Below, one piece after another: positions 35,409 through 44,248 of a stretch of 64,000 nt of DNA (position 1 is its first letter; each line of letters starts with the position of its first letter). Source of the stretch: Paeniglutamicibacter terrestris. GTDB taxonomy: Bacteria; Actinomycetota; Actinomycetes; Actinomycetales; Micrococcaceae. The translations under genes and the position numbers were made by a program. The notes beneath the pieces are model-generated. The model did not search any database and was not told where the DNA came from. It worked only from the letters and a program-made list of their open reading frames with translations. The stretch covers positions 124,001-188,000 of the forward strand of contig NZ_JAAWVT010000006.1 of assembly GCF_012271785.1 (NCBI RefSeq), written 5' to 3'.

Positions 35409-36206
35409 ATGGCTGCCACCACCACTATCCCCGCCCCCGCGACCGAGCAGCGTGGTGCCTCGGTGATTGTCAACGTCATTGATGTATTGCGTTGCTTTAC
35501 CGTGGAGAACCCGCTGTTGGGTGTCACTGAAATCGCCGCTCAGGTGGGGCTGCACAAGTCGAGTATTTCGCGCATCCTGGCGACCCTCGAGCAGGAACGC
35601 ATCGTGGCCCGCGACGAGGCGACCCGGAAGTACGCTTTGGGATTGGGACTGATCGCGATAGCCGGCCCATTGCTTGCCAATCTTGATGTTCGCCGTACCT
35701 CCTTCCCGTTCCTGGAACAGCTGGCCGCGCAGACCGGTGAAACCGCGGTGCTGACCATCTGGGATGGCGCCGAATCGGTATCGGTCGAGCAGATCCCCAG
35801 CATTCATTTGGTCAAACACACCTCGGTGATGGGCAGCCGGTACAACACCGCGCTCAGTGCTTCCGTGCAGGTCTTTTTGGCCCATGAACAGCCGGCACGT
35901 GCGGCGGCGTTATTGGAAGCCGGATCGGTGGTGCTGCCCACGGACACTGCTTCCGCACGTGCCGCCTACCTGAAACGACTAGAGATGGTGCGCCGAGACG
36001 GTTTCGCGGCAAACCACGGGGAAACCTCCAGTGAGGAAGTCGGGGTGGCAGCCCCAATCTTCGACCATCGCGGAGCGGTAGTTGCCTGCGCCATGATTGC
36101 CGCCCCGTATTACCGGGTCTCGAAAGAACAACTTGCCGAACTTGGCACTGCCTGTGTGAAGACAGCGCGGAAGATCAGCACGCGGTTGGGCGCATCGGCA
36201 GCTTAG
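35409..36206 (+). CDS. IclR-family regulator
   Basis: This 265-residue regulator has an N-terminal winged helix (about residues 17-78, LLGVTEIAAQVGLHKSSISRILATLEQE) and a C-terminal IclR effector domain (about 85-260, including VGVAAPIFDHRGAVVACAMI). It closes the creatinine island. The three 26-bp operators at 28331, 30544 and 33377 have alternating half-sites of a type often bound by IclR tetramers, so this protein is their best local candidate. The ribosome-binding site is GGAGAG. Confidence 0.88.
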   Translation: MAATTTIPAPATEQRGASVIVNVIDVLRCFTVENPLLGVTEIAAQVGLHKSSISRILATLEQERIVARDEATRKYALGLGLIAIAGPLLANLDVRRTSFPFLEQLAAQTGETAVLTIWDGAESVSVEQIPSIHLVKHTSVMGSRYNTALSASVQVFLAHEQPARAAALLEAGSVVLPTDTASARAAYLKRLEMVRRDGFAANHGETSSEEVGVAAPIFDHRGAVVACAMIAAPYYRVSKEQLAELGTACVKTARKISTRLGASAA

Positions 36207-36245
36207 GATCGTGAATCGTATCGACTGAAGATGAGGGACATTCTG

Positions 36246-36659
36246 ATGTTTGAACCGCGAGGCGCTTACACCTTTGGGCACCGGCTGCATGAGGGCAGCG
36301 GGACGAAGATGCAATTCCATTTTGTTGATGAGATGAAAATGCCCGTCGCGATCCAAACGTGGGAAATTGAACCCGGTGGGTACGAGGGGATGCACGCCCA
36401 CGAATCTCACGAGTTGGCACTTGAGGAGTTTTACCTCGTCCTTGCTGGAAGCGCCAGCATGCACGTGGGTGACACGGTGCACGAGCTGAGCATCGGTGAC
36501 AGTGTGCTGGCCCCTGCCGGGATCCAACACGATCTGCGTAACACGGGAGATGAGCTGTTGCGCGTTCTAGTGGTGTGGGGAGAAGCGGGCGAAAAGAACT
36601 TTTCCCGGTTCGGGTCCGTCGGCAAGGCGCGAGCAGCACGGGCCTCATCCGTCCTTTGA
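36246..36659 (+). CDS. Cupin-domain protein
   Basis: This 137-residue single-domain beta barrel has cupin motif 1 in GGYEGMHAHESHELALEEFYLVL and motif 2 in LSIGDSVLAPAGIQHDLRNTG. The histidines and glutamates H, H, E, H for one metal are present. The function is unknown; such proteins range from isomerases to ligand sensors. The ATG at 36246 is preferred because GAGGGAC is well spaced before it; an ATG at 36231 would add 5 residues. It lies 39 bases after the IclR gene. Confidence 0.78.
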   Translation: MFEPRGAYTFGHRLHEGSGTKMQFHFVDEMKMPVAIQTWEIEPGGYEGMHAHESHELALEEFYLVLAGSASMHVGDTVHELSIGDSVLAPAGIQHDLRNTGDELLRVLVVWGEAGEKNFSRFGSVGKARAARASSVL

Positions 36660-36678
36660 TTGCCGCTGCGCGAGGCGT

Positions 36679-37500
36679 TTATTGGCCCGAGGCGCTTCCC
36701 GGTGTGCGGTCTGAAACTGCTTGCCGAATACGGTTTAACCACTGCATTAGCTCCGCACCGGTGGCATCGGGCTGATCAAGGTGCGCGTTGTGGCCCGCTT
36801 CCTCAAGCACTCGCACGGTGGCGTCTGCATAGCAACTAGCCAGCCGCTGTTGGTCCTCGAAACCAACCACATGATCTTGGCGCCCGGTTATGATGAGCGT
36901 CGGGCCGGAGTAATTGCTGACTCGTTGCTCTGGCTCGCATGACAACGAATAATTTCCGGCAATCCGGCCGATGGCCGATCGATCAAATGCGCGCAATCCG
37001 GGAAGCGCACCGTCGCGGAATCTCGCCCAATTCTCCTGATTCTGGAGAACAGCCAACTCCGCGTAGGCGCTGGCATCATCCGGATCCAGAGATGCTAACA
37101 ACGCGGAATCCCGTTGCAAAACTGTTGCCGGTGGCAAGACTCGGCGAGCTTTATCGGCAACCACCACCGCGCAGAGCAGCGCCATTCCCATGATTTGATC
37201 GCCGAACTCAGCTACGAGATGCCTGGCGAGCATCCCGCCAAAAGAATGGCCGAGCACCGCAAATTTTTGGCTTCCGAACGTGGCCCGGACAAAGGCCACC
37301 AGCTCGGCTGCGACGTCATCGGTACTGCGGATTTCGGCTCCAGCCACCGATGCTCCCATGCCCGGCAGATCCACGTAGATCCGGCGCCATGACCCATGTG
37401 ATTCAAATACCGGGTCGAGTCCCAGCAACAGGCGATGATCCACGCAAAATCCATGAATCAGCAAGAGGGGAGTCCCTGTTCCGCGTTCGACTGTATGCAC
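36679..37500 (-). CDS. Alpha/beta-fold hydrolase
   Basis: This 273-residue hydrolase has the oxyanion segment HGF (residues 16-18), nucleophile elbow GHSFGG with S86, an acid in ITGRQDHVVG, and the catalytic histidine in EEAGHNAHLDQP. It is a serine esterase, lactonase or related enzyme of unknown substrate. It is convergent with the cupin gene and divergent from the FAD dehydrogenase gene. No membrane or export signal is seen. Confidence 0.85.
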   Translation of the reverse strand: MHTVERGTGTPLLLIHGFCVDHRLLLGLDPVFESHGSWRRIYVDLPGMGASVAGAEIRSTDDVAAELVAFVRATFGSQKFAVLGHSFGGMLARHLVAEFGDQIMGMALLCAVVVADKARRVLPPATVLQRDSALLASLDPDDASAYAELAVLQNQENWARFRDGALPGLRAFDRSAIGRIAGNYSLSCEPEQRVSNYSGPTLIITGRQDHVVGFEDQQRLASCYADATVRVLEEAGHNAHLDQPDATGAELMQWLNRIRQAVSDRTPGSASGQ

Positions 37501-37567
37501 CTTTGAACGTTAACACGGCCAGAGTCTTGACGCTGGCGGGGCATTTAGTCGGGGCGTTGCTGACGAT

Positions 37568-37581
37568 GTGTCCTGGGACAC
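37568..37581. promoter_or_regulatory. 14-bp palindrome upstream of the FAD dehydrogenase gene
   Basis: GTGTCC-TG-GGACAC is a perfect dyad 18 bases before the ATG at 37600, close enough to overlap the promoter or leader. It is a likely repressor site; no regulator gene is adjacent. Confidence 0.5.
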
Positions 37582-37599
37582 GTGGGTTAGTGTGGTTTT

Positions 37600-39276
37600 A
37601 TGTCGAAAACCCCGCACTCGCAGCTCTTCGATGTCATCGTTGTTGGCGCTGGCTTGGCCGGCCTCGTGGCGGCCACCGAAGCCACCGCGTCGGGGGCACG
37701 AGTGATCCTGATAGACCAAGAATCCGAGGCCAACCTGGGTGGCCAAGCCCATTGGTCCTTTGGCGGGATCTTCCTCGTTGATTCGCCAGAACAACGCCGC
37801 TTGGGTGTTAAGGATTCCCTAGAGCTTGCCCAACAGGACTGGGAGAACACCGCAGGATTTGATCGAAGCGAAGATGACTGGGCCCGGAAATGGGCGAGGG
37901 CGTATGTCACTTGGGCCGCCGGGGAAAAGCGCGAATGGCTGCATCAACGCGGCGTGAGGTTCTTCCCTGTGGTGGGCTGGGCCGAGCGCGGCGGCGCCGG
38001 GGCGCAAGGCCCGGGAAACTCGGTACCACGATTCCACATCACCTGGGGAACGGGGCCGGGTCTGCTTGAACCCTTTATCCGTGCCGCTAGGGTGGCCGAG
38101 GCCAAGGGGCAGCTCACCATGCTTTGGCGACACCAACTTGATGACCTGGTCCTAGCGGATGGGCACGTCAGCGGGGTGCGCGGAACAATACTCCAGGATG
38201 ACAACGCCGAACGTGGAAAGGCCAGTAACCGGATCAAAGTGGCGAACTTCGAGTTCTTTGCCCCGTCTGTCATCGTGGCCACCGGTGGTATCGGTGGAAA
38301 CCTCGAAAAGGTCCGCGCTGCATGGCCGGCACGGTTAGGAACCGCTCCCGAATCGATGGTTGCAGGGGTTCCCGCACACGTTGATGGGCGAGGCCTGGAC
38401 ATTGCCCAAAAAGCGGGTGCCCGGCTGATTAATGGAGACCGAATGTGGCACTACACCGAAGGGATCGCCAACTGGGATCCGGTGTGGGAACGACACGGCA
38501 TCAGGATCCTTCCGGGCCCTAGTTCACTGTGGCTCGATGCCACTGGCAAGCGCCTGCCTGACCCGCTCTGGCCGGGCTTTGATACCTTGGGCACCCTAGA
38601 ACACCTCCGCGGCACCGGATACGACTACAGCTGGTTCATTCTGAACCGACGCATTATTGGCAAGGAATTTGCGCTCTCCGGTTCCGAGCAGAATCCCGAT
38701 CTCACCGGCAAAGATATCCGTGCGGTGCTCGCGAGGGCGCGCGTGGATGTCCCCGGTCCGGTCCAGGCATTCCTCGATCGGGGCGAGGACTTCATCCAGA
38801 GTGACACGCTGGATGAACTTGTCACCAAAATGAACGAGCTCAGTGGAGAGAACCTGTTGGATCCGGCATCGGTAGCCTCCGTAGTCGCGGCCAGAGACGG
38901 GGCGGTGGAGAACGCCTTTGGCAAGGACGGCCAGCTTGCGGCGATCAACTCGGCCAGGCGTTACCTCGGAGACAAACTGGTGCGCAGCGTAAAACCACAT
39001 CGGCTCCTGGATCCCAAGGGTGGCGGGCTGATTGCCGTTCGACTACGGATCTTGACCCGCAAGTCGCTCGGCGGCATTCAGACCGATCTGGATTCGCGTG
39101 TGCTTGATTTCGCGGGTGAACCGATTCCGGGACTGTATGCAGCGGGTGAAGCGGCTGGGTTCGGTGGCGGCGGTTTCCACGGCTACCGCGCCCTCGAAGG
39201 AACGTTCCTCGGCGGCTGCCTCTTCAGTGGCAGGGCCGCTGGTAGGCACGCTGGCGGGGTCGATGCGCGGTCATAG
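37600..39276 (+). CDS. FAD-binding dehydrogenase (ketosteroid dehydrogenase/fumarate reductase type)
   Basis: This 558-residue flavoprotein has an N-terminal FAD motif VVGAGLAGLVAATEATASGA and a C-terminal second FAD contact in GLYAAGEAAGFGGGGFHGYR. Between them is the cap domain typical of the flavocytochrome c / 3-ketosteroid-1-dehydrogenase superfamily. It lacks heme-binding CxxCH motifs and an export signal, so it acts in the cytoplasm. No steroid genes lie nearby, so the substrate is unknown. Confidence 0.85.
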   Translation: MSKTPHSQLFDVIVVGAGLAGLVAATEATASGARVILIDQESEANLGGQAHWSFGGIFLVDSPEQRRLGVKDSLELAQQDWENTAGFDRSEDDWARKWARAYVTWAAGEKREWLHQRGVRFFPVVGWAERGGAGAQGPGNSVPRFHITWGTGPGLLEPFIRAARVAEAKGQLTMLWRHQLDDLVLADGHVSGVRGTILQDDNAERGKASNRIKVANFEFFAPSVIVATGGIGGNLEKVRAAWPARLGTAPESMVAGVPAHVDGRGLDIAQKAGARLINGDRMWHYTEGIANWDPVWERHGIRILPGPSSLWLDATGKRLPDPLWPGFDTLGTLEHLRGTGYDYSWFILNRRIIGKEFALSGSEQNPDLTGKDIRAVLARARVDVPGPVQAFLDRGEDFIQSDTLDELVTKMNELSGENLLDPASVASVVAARDGAVENAFGKDGQLAAINSARRYLGDKLVRSVKPHRLLDPKGGGLIAVRLRILTRKSLGGIQTDLDSRVLDFAGEPIPGLYAAGEAAGFGGGGFHGYRALEGTFLGGCLFSGRAAGRHAGGVDARS

Positions 39277-39343
39277 ATCGAGCCACCCATGTGCTCGCCA
39301 CACGTACTTGCGGGACATTTGTGGCTCGAGAAGCGGACGTTAT

Positions 39344-39556
39344 TTAGTGGGTGTAGTGATAGACCAACCCAAAAAGGACGGCCGAGATACTGAACGTGAA
39401 ACCGATAATCATCGGTTCCCATGTGCCTTGGGACGTCATGAGGAAAATAGCGAATGTTGCGAAGAGCAACGCAGCCAAGACGCCGCCAAGGATGATCGAA
39501 CCGCCTCCGTGGTGGTGCACGGTGGCCTGCGAATTTCGGTGAAATAGATTAGCCAT
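39344..39556 (-). CDS. Small two-helix membrane protein
   Basis: This 70-residue protein has two hydrophobic segments (GGVLAALLFATFAIFLM and IIGFTFSISAVLFGLVYHY) and a histidine cluster before the first helix (VHHHGGG). I do not recognise a family. The start at 39556 gives a compact, plausible membrane topology. It is divergent from the DUF2087 gene by 46 bases. Confidence 0.6.
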   Translation of the reverse strand: MANLFHRNSQATVHHHGGGSIILGGVLAALLFATFAIFLMTSQGTWEPMIIGFTFSISAVLFGLVYHYTH

Positions 39557-39602
39557 GTCCTCAGGGTAGGACGAAGAAACGGGAAATACGAGGGGAACGA
39601 CG

Positions 39603-40106
39603 ATGAACGATTCGGAAGAACAAGTCAGCGGCGACTGGCGCCAGATATTCGGGGCCTTGGCTAACGAGGAGACCCGGCGTTTTTATGCCCAGCAAGTTTT
39701 GGGTCTGGAAAGTGATTTGCGGCCGGAACGTGCGGCTAAGGCTGATGCCAATCTGCGCAAGGCTCGGCTCATTGATAGCGAAGGTGTCCTTGATCATGGC
39801 ATCTTCGCGCGGCTGTTGGCCCACGGCGCAAGGACGGAACCGCGAGTTGGCCAACAGCGCTTTTTTGATGCACAGGGACGGCTGGATCGCTACCCCAAAA
39901 ATCACGAAGAACGTGTTTCGTTGCTGCGCTTGATCTCAGGGCGCGTGATGGGCCACGGGGAGCATCTCACCGAGGCCGAACTGACGGTAAAACTCGGAGA
40001 AATTGCTGATGATCCGGTACTTCTCCGGCGCTATCTGGTGGACTACGGCGTAGTGCTGCGCCAGCCAGATGGGTCGTCCTATCGACTGGCTGACGGATCA
40101 GACTAA
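39603..40106 (+). CDS. DUF2087-containing protein
   Basis: This 167-residue protein has an N-terminal helical region resembling a small winged-helix or ArsR-like fold (IFGALANEETRRFYAQQVLG). A DUF2087-type C-terminus follows (FDAQGRLDRYPKNHEERVSLL, then LTEAELTVKLGEIADDPVLLRRYLVDYGVVLR). It may be a DNA-binding regulator. No target is evident. Confidence 0.75.
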   Translation: MNDSEEQVSGDWRQIFGALANEETRRFYAQQVLGLESDLRPERAAKADANLRKARLIDSEGVLDHGIFARLLAHGARTEPRVGQQRFFDAQGRLDRYPKNHEERVSLLRLISGRVMGHGEHLTEAELTVKLGEIADDPVLLRRYLVDYGVVLRQPDGSSYRLADGSD

Positions 40107-40202
40107 TCGAGGTAATTGCGCGCATCTTGTCCGAAGGGGTATTTTCATTGGTGAACGGTGGCTGGTTATTGTCGCGCCGTCCTCTGAGCCCCCAGGAGTT
40201 TC

Positions 40203-40997
40203 ATGTCTGACCCGTATACCCGCCCGGGTGGAGATCCGAACCAACAATCGTGGTCTGCACCAAGCGGATATCAAGGGCAGTACACTGCGGGTCAGCAGCA
40301 GTACCCGGGGCAATACTCCCCGGGGCAGCAGCCGTATCCGGGCTCCTATCCCGGCCAATATCCTGCGTATGGTTACTACCCCAATGGGGGTCAGCAGTCC
40401 CCGCCGCGCAGCCATGGGATGACAATTTTTGCCATGATTGTCGGTATAACTGCCGCAGCAATTTCGCTGGTTCCGTTCCTTGGCTTCGTTGCTTATGTGC
40501 TGGGTCCGGTGGCGATGGTGCTGGGCATCATCGGGATTGCGCAACGGTACCGGCGCCGGGGATACAGCATTACAGCTCTAGTCACAGGAACGTTCGGGTT
40601 GCTGGTCTCGGTGCTATACACCATCCTTTTTTCGACGCTGATCTCCGTTGCCCAGAACACGCAAACCTATGAATTTACCGCAGACGGAACCGCGGAGTAC
40701 AAGGTGAACATGCGAACGGGAGTCGACGGCGGCCCGGATGGAATAACCATGCAAAACGGGCCATTTAGCCAGATGGTTGAGGCATTAACACTCTTTGGCG
40801 GTATGTCGATCACTAATCCGACCGGTGAGATCGAAACAGTGAGTTGCCGCATCAATGACTCGGCCGGAAACCTGTTGATCCAAGACACCGCGACGGGCCC
40901 CTACCAAATGGCAACCTGCGAGCTCAGCGACGTTTTGGTGCACCAGATGGAAGACATTGATTTCCCCGAGGAACTCAGCGCCGGCAAAACGGACTGA
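40203..40997 (+). CDS. Membrane protein with Pro/Gly/Gln/Tyr-rich N-terminus (DUF4190-like)
   Basis: This 264-residue protein begins with a low-complexity cytoplasmic region (residues 1-70) of repeated YPGQYSPGQQ-like units. A DUF4190-type membrane hairpin follows (about 78-150, FAMIVGITAAAISLVPFLGF and IIGIAQRYRRRGYSI). A soluble C-terminal domain (about 155-264) probably lies outside the membrane. Such proteins are common in actinobacteria with no assigned role. Confidence 0.75.
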   Translation: MSDPYTRPGGDPNQQSWSAPSGYQGQYTAGQQQYPGQYSPGQQPYPGSYPGQYPAYGYYPNGGQQSPPRSHGMTIFAMIVGITAAAISLVPFLGFVAYVLGPVAMVLGIIGIAQRYRRRGYSITALVTGTFGLLVSVLYTILFSTLISVAQNTQTYEFTADGTAEYKVNMRTGVDGGPDGITMQNGPFSQMVEALTLFGGMSITNPTGEIETVSCRINDSAGNLLIQDTATGPYQMATCELSDVLVHQMEDIDFPEELSAGKTD

Positions 40998-41858
40998 CTA
41001 GATTCCGTAGCCTCGGGCACGGCGCGATGCCATGATCCGTGAGATCGAGTCCTCCAGCACCGGATAGTTCGCGCCAGGTCCCAGGGCCACAAAACATGGG
41101 GCCTCATGGTCGGGCCGGAGCAAATCGTCATAGCTGCGCCCCATATAACTTCCACCCGCACGGCGCACCAGCAGCGCGCCGGCCGACACATCCCACGGCT
41201 TAGTGTCGAAGCCGATGGTGGCATCACACCACCCCGCCGCGACATGGGCAAGAGCCAATGCCGCCGATACCTTCCGGCGAACCGTTGCAAATGCGGTCAC
41301 CCAGGTGCCGAATTCTTTCAACCCCGCATCGCCGTCGATCTCCAGTGCTTCCGCCGAGGGATAGTCGCTCATGATGTTTGCATGATGCTGATCGGGACGT
41401 GGGGCTGGGCTCAAAATACTGCCGTTCAGGTACGCATGCTGGGCGTCGGCAGAAAACTCCTCACCGGTGATCGGGTCCAGTACCACTGCCGCCAGCAATC
41501 GTCCATCGCGCGCGGCGGCAATGGAAATGCAGAAGAACGCGATCCCGTGTTTGAAATTGCTGGTGCCGTCGATGGGGTCAACGATCCATTGGATGGACCC
41601 TTCGCCGGTGCTTCCGCCTTCTTCGCCCAGCACCCACGAATCCGCTTCTGCCGTCAGGAGATGGCCACGGATGAGCTCTTCGCTGCGCCGGTCGAAGGCC
41701 GTCACCACGTCGTGGGGGTTGGTCTTATTTTCGAGGTCCATGTCTTGGCGAAATGCTTCGCGCAGGAGCGGTGCGGCTTCTCGGGCAGCGTCAACGGCGA
41801 TGGACATCAGCCGTGCGGCTAGGACGGTTTCCGGGGCGCTGAATTCATGGGTGCTCAC
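40998..41858 (-). CDS. Inositol monophosphatase family protein
   Basis: This 286-residue phosphatase of the IMPase/FBPase superfamily has the three metal motifs: GEEGGS, WIVDPIDGTSNF and WDVSAGALLVRRAGGS. It would hydrolyse a sugar or inositol phosphate with magnesium; 3'-phosphoadenosine phosphate or histidinol phosphate are alternatives. The GTG at 41858 with GGTGGA upstream is preferred; an ATG at 41912 would add 18 residues. It is divergent from the MarR gene. Confidence 0.85.
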   Translation of the reverse strand: MSTHEFSAPETVLAARLMSIAVDAAREAAPLLREAFRQDMDLENKTNPHDVVTAFDRRSEELIRGHLLTAEADSWVLGEEGGSTGEGSIQWIVDPIDGTSNFKHGIAFFCISIAAARDGRLLAAVVLDPITGEEFSADAQHAYLNGSILSPAPRPDQHHANIMSDYPSAEALEIDGDAGLKEFGTWVTAFATVRRKVSAALALAHVAAGWCDATIGFDTKPWDVSAGALLVRRAGGSYMGRSYDDLLRPDHEAPCFVALGPGANYPVLEDSISRIMASRRARGYGI

Positions 41859-41900
41859 GATCCACCAGCCTAGTCCGGGTGTGAGATACACGAAAATAGT

Positions 41901-41967
41901 TTGACGGGGCAACTAATTCACAAATATGGTTGCTTTAGGCAACATTAGCCTTGGTCAACTAAATTTT
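41901..41967 (+). promoter_or_regulatory. Promoter and operator region of the MarR gene
   Basis: TTGACG (41901-41906) and TATGGT (41925-41930, 18-bp spacing) form a promoter. Just downstream lies the dyad GTTGC-TTTAG-GCAAC (41929-41943), and CAACTAA occurs twice (41910-41916 and 41956-41962). This fits autorepression by the MarR protein. Confidence 0.5.
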
Positions 41968-41984
41968 CGAAGGAGCGCGATCCG

Positions 41985-42485
41985 TTGTCACGCGGTGAAA
42001 CACCAACATTGGAACTTGTCGAAAGCCTGATGGCGCTTAAGCGCACCCTGCGATGTGTGGAGCAAGCTGGCGAAGGCAAGCACTCGGTGGGGTTTGCCGC
42101 TTTGGGGGTGCTGGCCTATGTCCAACGCCATCAGCCAACCCGCGCCACCGACATTGCACAGTGGGTTGGCATTGGGCCCGCTGCCATGAGCCGGCAGGTG
42201 GCTGAGCTGGAAAACTCCGGACTTCTGGTGCGGGCTCCGAGTCCCACCGATGCTCGTGCCCAGCTGATCTCGCTGACTTCCAATGGCAGTGACGAAATTC
42301 AGCAGGCCTATGAGCGTCGTGTCCTTGTGCTCTCCGAATTGCTCAACGACTGGAACGAAGCAGAAATTTCGGATGCCGCGGAAACCGTCAACTCGATTCA
42401 AACCGTGCTCCGTGCCGGCTTGGAATCGATGGCGACCAAAAACACCAAGGCTGCAACCGGCCCAGAGGAGAACAGCAATGACTGA
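41985..42485 (+). CDS. MarR-family regulator
   Basis: This 166-residue winged-helix regulator has GVLAYVQRHQPTRATDIAQWVG, then AAMSRQVAELENSGLLVRAP as the recognition region and wing. The TTG start at 41985 has AGGAG upstream. It overlaps the downstream MFS gene by 8 bases, a standard MarR/efflux-pump pair where the pump substrate relieves repression. Confidence 0.88.
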   Translation: MSRGETPTLELVESLMALKRTLRCVEQAGEGKHSVGFAALGVLAYVQRHQPTRATDIAQWVGIGPAAMSRQVAELENSGLLVRAPSPTDARAQLISLTSNGSDEIQQAYERRVLVLSELLNDWNEAEISDAAETVNSIQTVLRAGLESMATKNTKAATGPEENSND

Positions 42486-44040
42486 ATCGAACCCGGAGTC
42501 CACAGAAGTGCGTGAACGCACCGCGGACAAGCCACAAATGAGCCAGAAGGAGGTCTTGCGTTCCATCACTGGCGTTCTGGCCTCGTTCTTCGCGGCCATG
42601 CTGGCTTCGACCATCGTTTCTATTGCCTTGCCGACGATCATGGATGCGCTCGATGGAACGCAGACCGATTTCAACTGGGTCATTACCGCCGCACTCTTGG
42701 CCAACGCCGCAACAACCCCGATCTGGGGCAAACTAGCTGACCTCTTCGACAAGAAGAAGTTGCTGCAGGTGGGCATCATCATCTTCATTTTCGGCTCATT
42801 GTTGGCAGGCTTTGCCATCAATATCCCCATGCTCATGAGCGCACGCGTCATTCAAGGCATCGGAATGGGCGGGCTCACCGCCATGGGCATGGCAGTGATC
42901 GGCACGGTCATCCCGCCGCGTGAACGTGGACGGTACTCCGGCTACTTCGGTGGGGTCATGGCGGCGGCCACCGCTGGTGGTCCGCTATTGGGTGGCTTGA
43001 TTGTCGACTCGCCCCTGGGCTGGCGCTGGACCTTCTTCATCGGGGTCCCGATCGCTATCATTTCCATGGTGATGATCCACAAGACTCTGCACATCGCCCA
43101 CATTGCCCGCAAGGTATACATCGACTGGGCGGGCGCGATCCTGGTGACGATTTCGGTGTCAACGCTACTGATCTGGGTCTCCTACGTCGGCAAGGAGGGC
43201 TACTTTGAAGGAAATTCTTGGCAGACATACCTGATGGTGGGTGGCTCACTGGCGCTGATCGCGCTGCTGATCTGGGTGGAGGGTAGGGTACCCGAGCCGG
43301 TCATCCCGCTGCGGATTATTGCGACCCGAACTACCGCACTGGCGATCATTGCCTCCATCTCCATCGGTGTTGCCATGTTCGGTACCGGGGCCTTCCTCGG
43401 CCAGTATTTCCAGGTCGCCCGCGAAGCCACTCCGACCATCGCCGGGGTCATGACCTTGCCAATGATTGCCGGCAACCTGTTTGGCTCGGTCTTCTCCGGT
43501 CAGCTCATTTCGCGACTGGGACGATGGAAAATCTTCTTGGTGATCGGGGCCATTCTCAACGTTGGAGCGTTGGTTCTGCTTGGCACCATGGCGCATGACA
43601 CCAACTACTGGATCCTCGCCACCGGCATGTTCTTTAACGGTGTGGGTATGGGCTTCATGATGCAAAACCTCGTCCTCGCGGTGCAGAACACCGTGAAGGT
43701 GACGGATATTGGCACGGCAAGTTCCTCTGTCGCCTTCTTCCGTTCGGTCGGTGGCGCTGCAGGTGTGGCTGTGCTTGGCGCGATGCTTTCGGACAAGGTG
43801 AGTCGGCTGCTCACCGACGCTTTGGTGGCCGCTCACCTGATCTCCCCCGATGGGTCCGCCGGGGCTGCCGGGGGAGCCTCACTCAACCTCAGCAGCATGC
43901 CACCGGCCGTGCGTTCCATGTACGAAACGGCCTTCGGCGATGCCACGGGCGTGGTCTTTATGACCTCCGCAGCGGTCGCCTTTGTGGCCCTGATCTGCAT
44001 CTTATTCATCAAGGAAGTTCCTTTGCGCCGAACCATTTAG
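42478..44040 (+). CDS. MFS drug-efflux transporter (DHA2, 14-helix type)
   Basis: This 520-residue MFS protein has about 14 membrane segments. It has motif A (GKLADLFDKKKLLQVG), the antiporter motif C (AAATAGGPLLGGLIVD) and the NWVITAALLANAATTPIWG entry of DHA2 exporters. It should export a hydrophobic compound using proton motive force. The ATG at 42478 overlaps the MarR stop; the longer upstream frame lies in that gene. A strong terminator follows. Confidence 0.9.
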   Translation: MTESNPESTEVRERTADKPQMSQKEVLRSITGVLASFFAAMLASTIVSIALPTIMDALDGTQTDFNWVITAALLANAATTPIWGKLADLFDKKKLLQVGIIIFIFGSLLAGFAINIPMLMSARVIQGIGMGGLTAMGMAVIGTVIPPRERGRYSGYFGGVMAAATAGGPLLGGLIVDSPLGWRWTFFIGVPIAIISMVMIHKTLHIAHIARKVYIDWAGAILVTISVSTLLIWVSYVGKEGYFEGNSWQTYLMVGGSLALIALLIWVEGRVPEPVIPLRIIATRTTALAIIASISIGVAMFGTGAFLGQYFQVAREATPTIAGVMTLPMIAGNLFGSVFSGQLISRLGRWKIFLVIGAILNVGALVLLGTMAHDTNYWILATGMFFNGVGMGFMMQNLVLAVQNTVKVTDIGTASSSVAFFRSVGGAAGVAVLGAMLSDKVSRLLTDALVAAHLISPDGSAGAAGGASLNLSSMPPAVRSMYETAFGDATGVVFMTSAAVAFVALICILFIKEVPLRRTI

Positions 44041-44062
44041 AAACGATCACGAAGCGCCGCTG

Positions 44063-44108
44063 AGGCCCTCGCTGGTAAGGGAAATCCTTGACAGCGAGGG
44101 CCTTTTTG
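44063..44108 (+). terminator. Terminator after the MFS efflux gene
   Basis: The stem AGGCCCTCGCTG/CAGCGAGGGCCT (44063-44074 with 44092-44103) is followed by TTTTTG, a classical intrinsic terminator. Confidence 0.9.
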
Positions 44109-44159
44109 TTCGGCCAAAAGGAGCCTTGCCTTAGGTCCCTCGATTACCGAATCGGATGT

Positions 44160-44189
44160 ATCATCCAACGCCTTAGACGAATCATCCGA
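44160..44189 (+). promoter_or_regulatory. Paired ATCATCC motifs upstream of the permease/CoA-transferase operon
   Basis: ATCATCCAA (44160-44168) and ATCATCCGA (44181-44189) repeat at 21 bp, two helical turns. The same motif occurs twice upstream of the aminotransferase gene (48515 and 48546), so both are probably bound by the PucR protein encoded between the two operons. Confidence 0.6.
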
Positions 44190-44248
44190 GATGTCAGTCA
44201 CCATTCTTCCGTAGTGTGAGCAACGTCGTTCATACGGAAGGAACCGCG

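Noticed and set aside
39278-39329. Possible terminator after the FAD dehydrogenase gene
   Set aside because: The 9-bp stem TCGAGCCAC/GTGGCTCGA has a 34-base loop and no T tract, so it is too weak to call.
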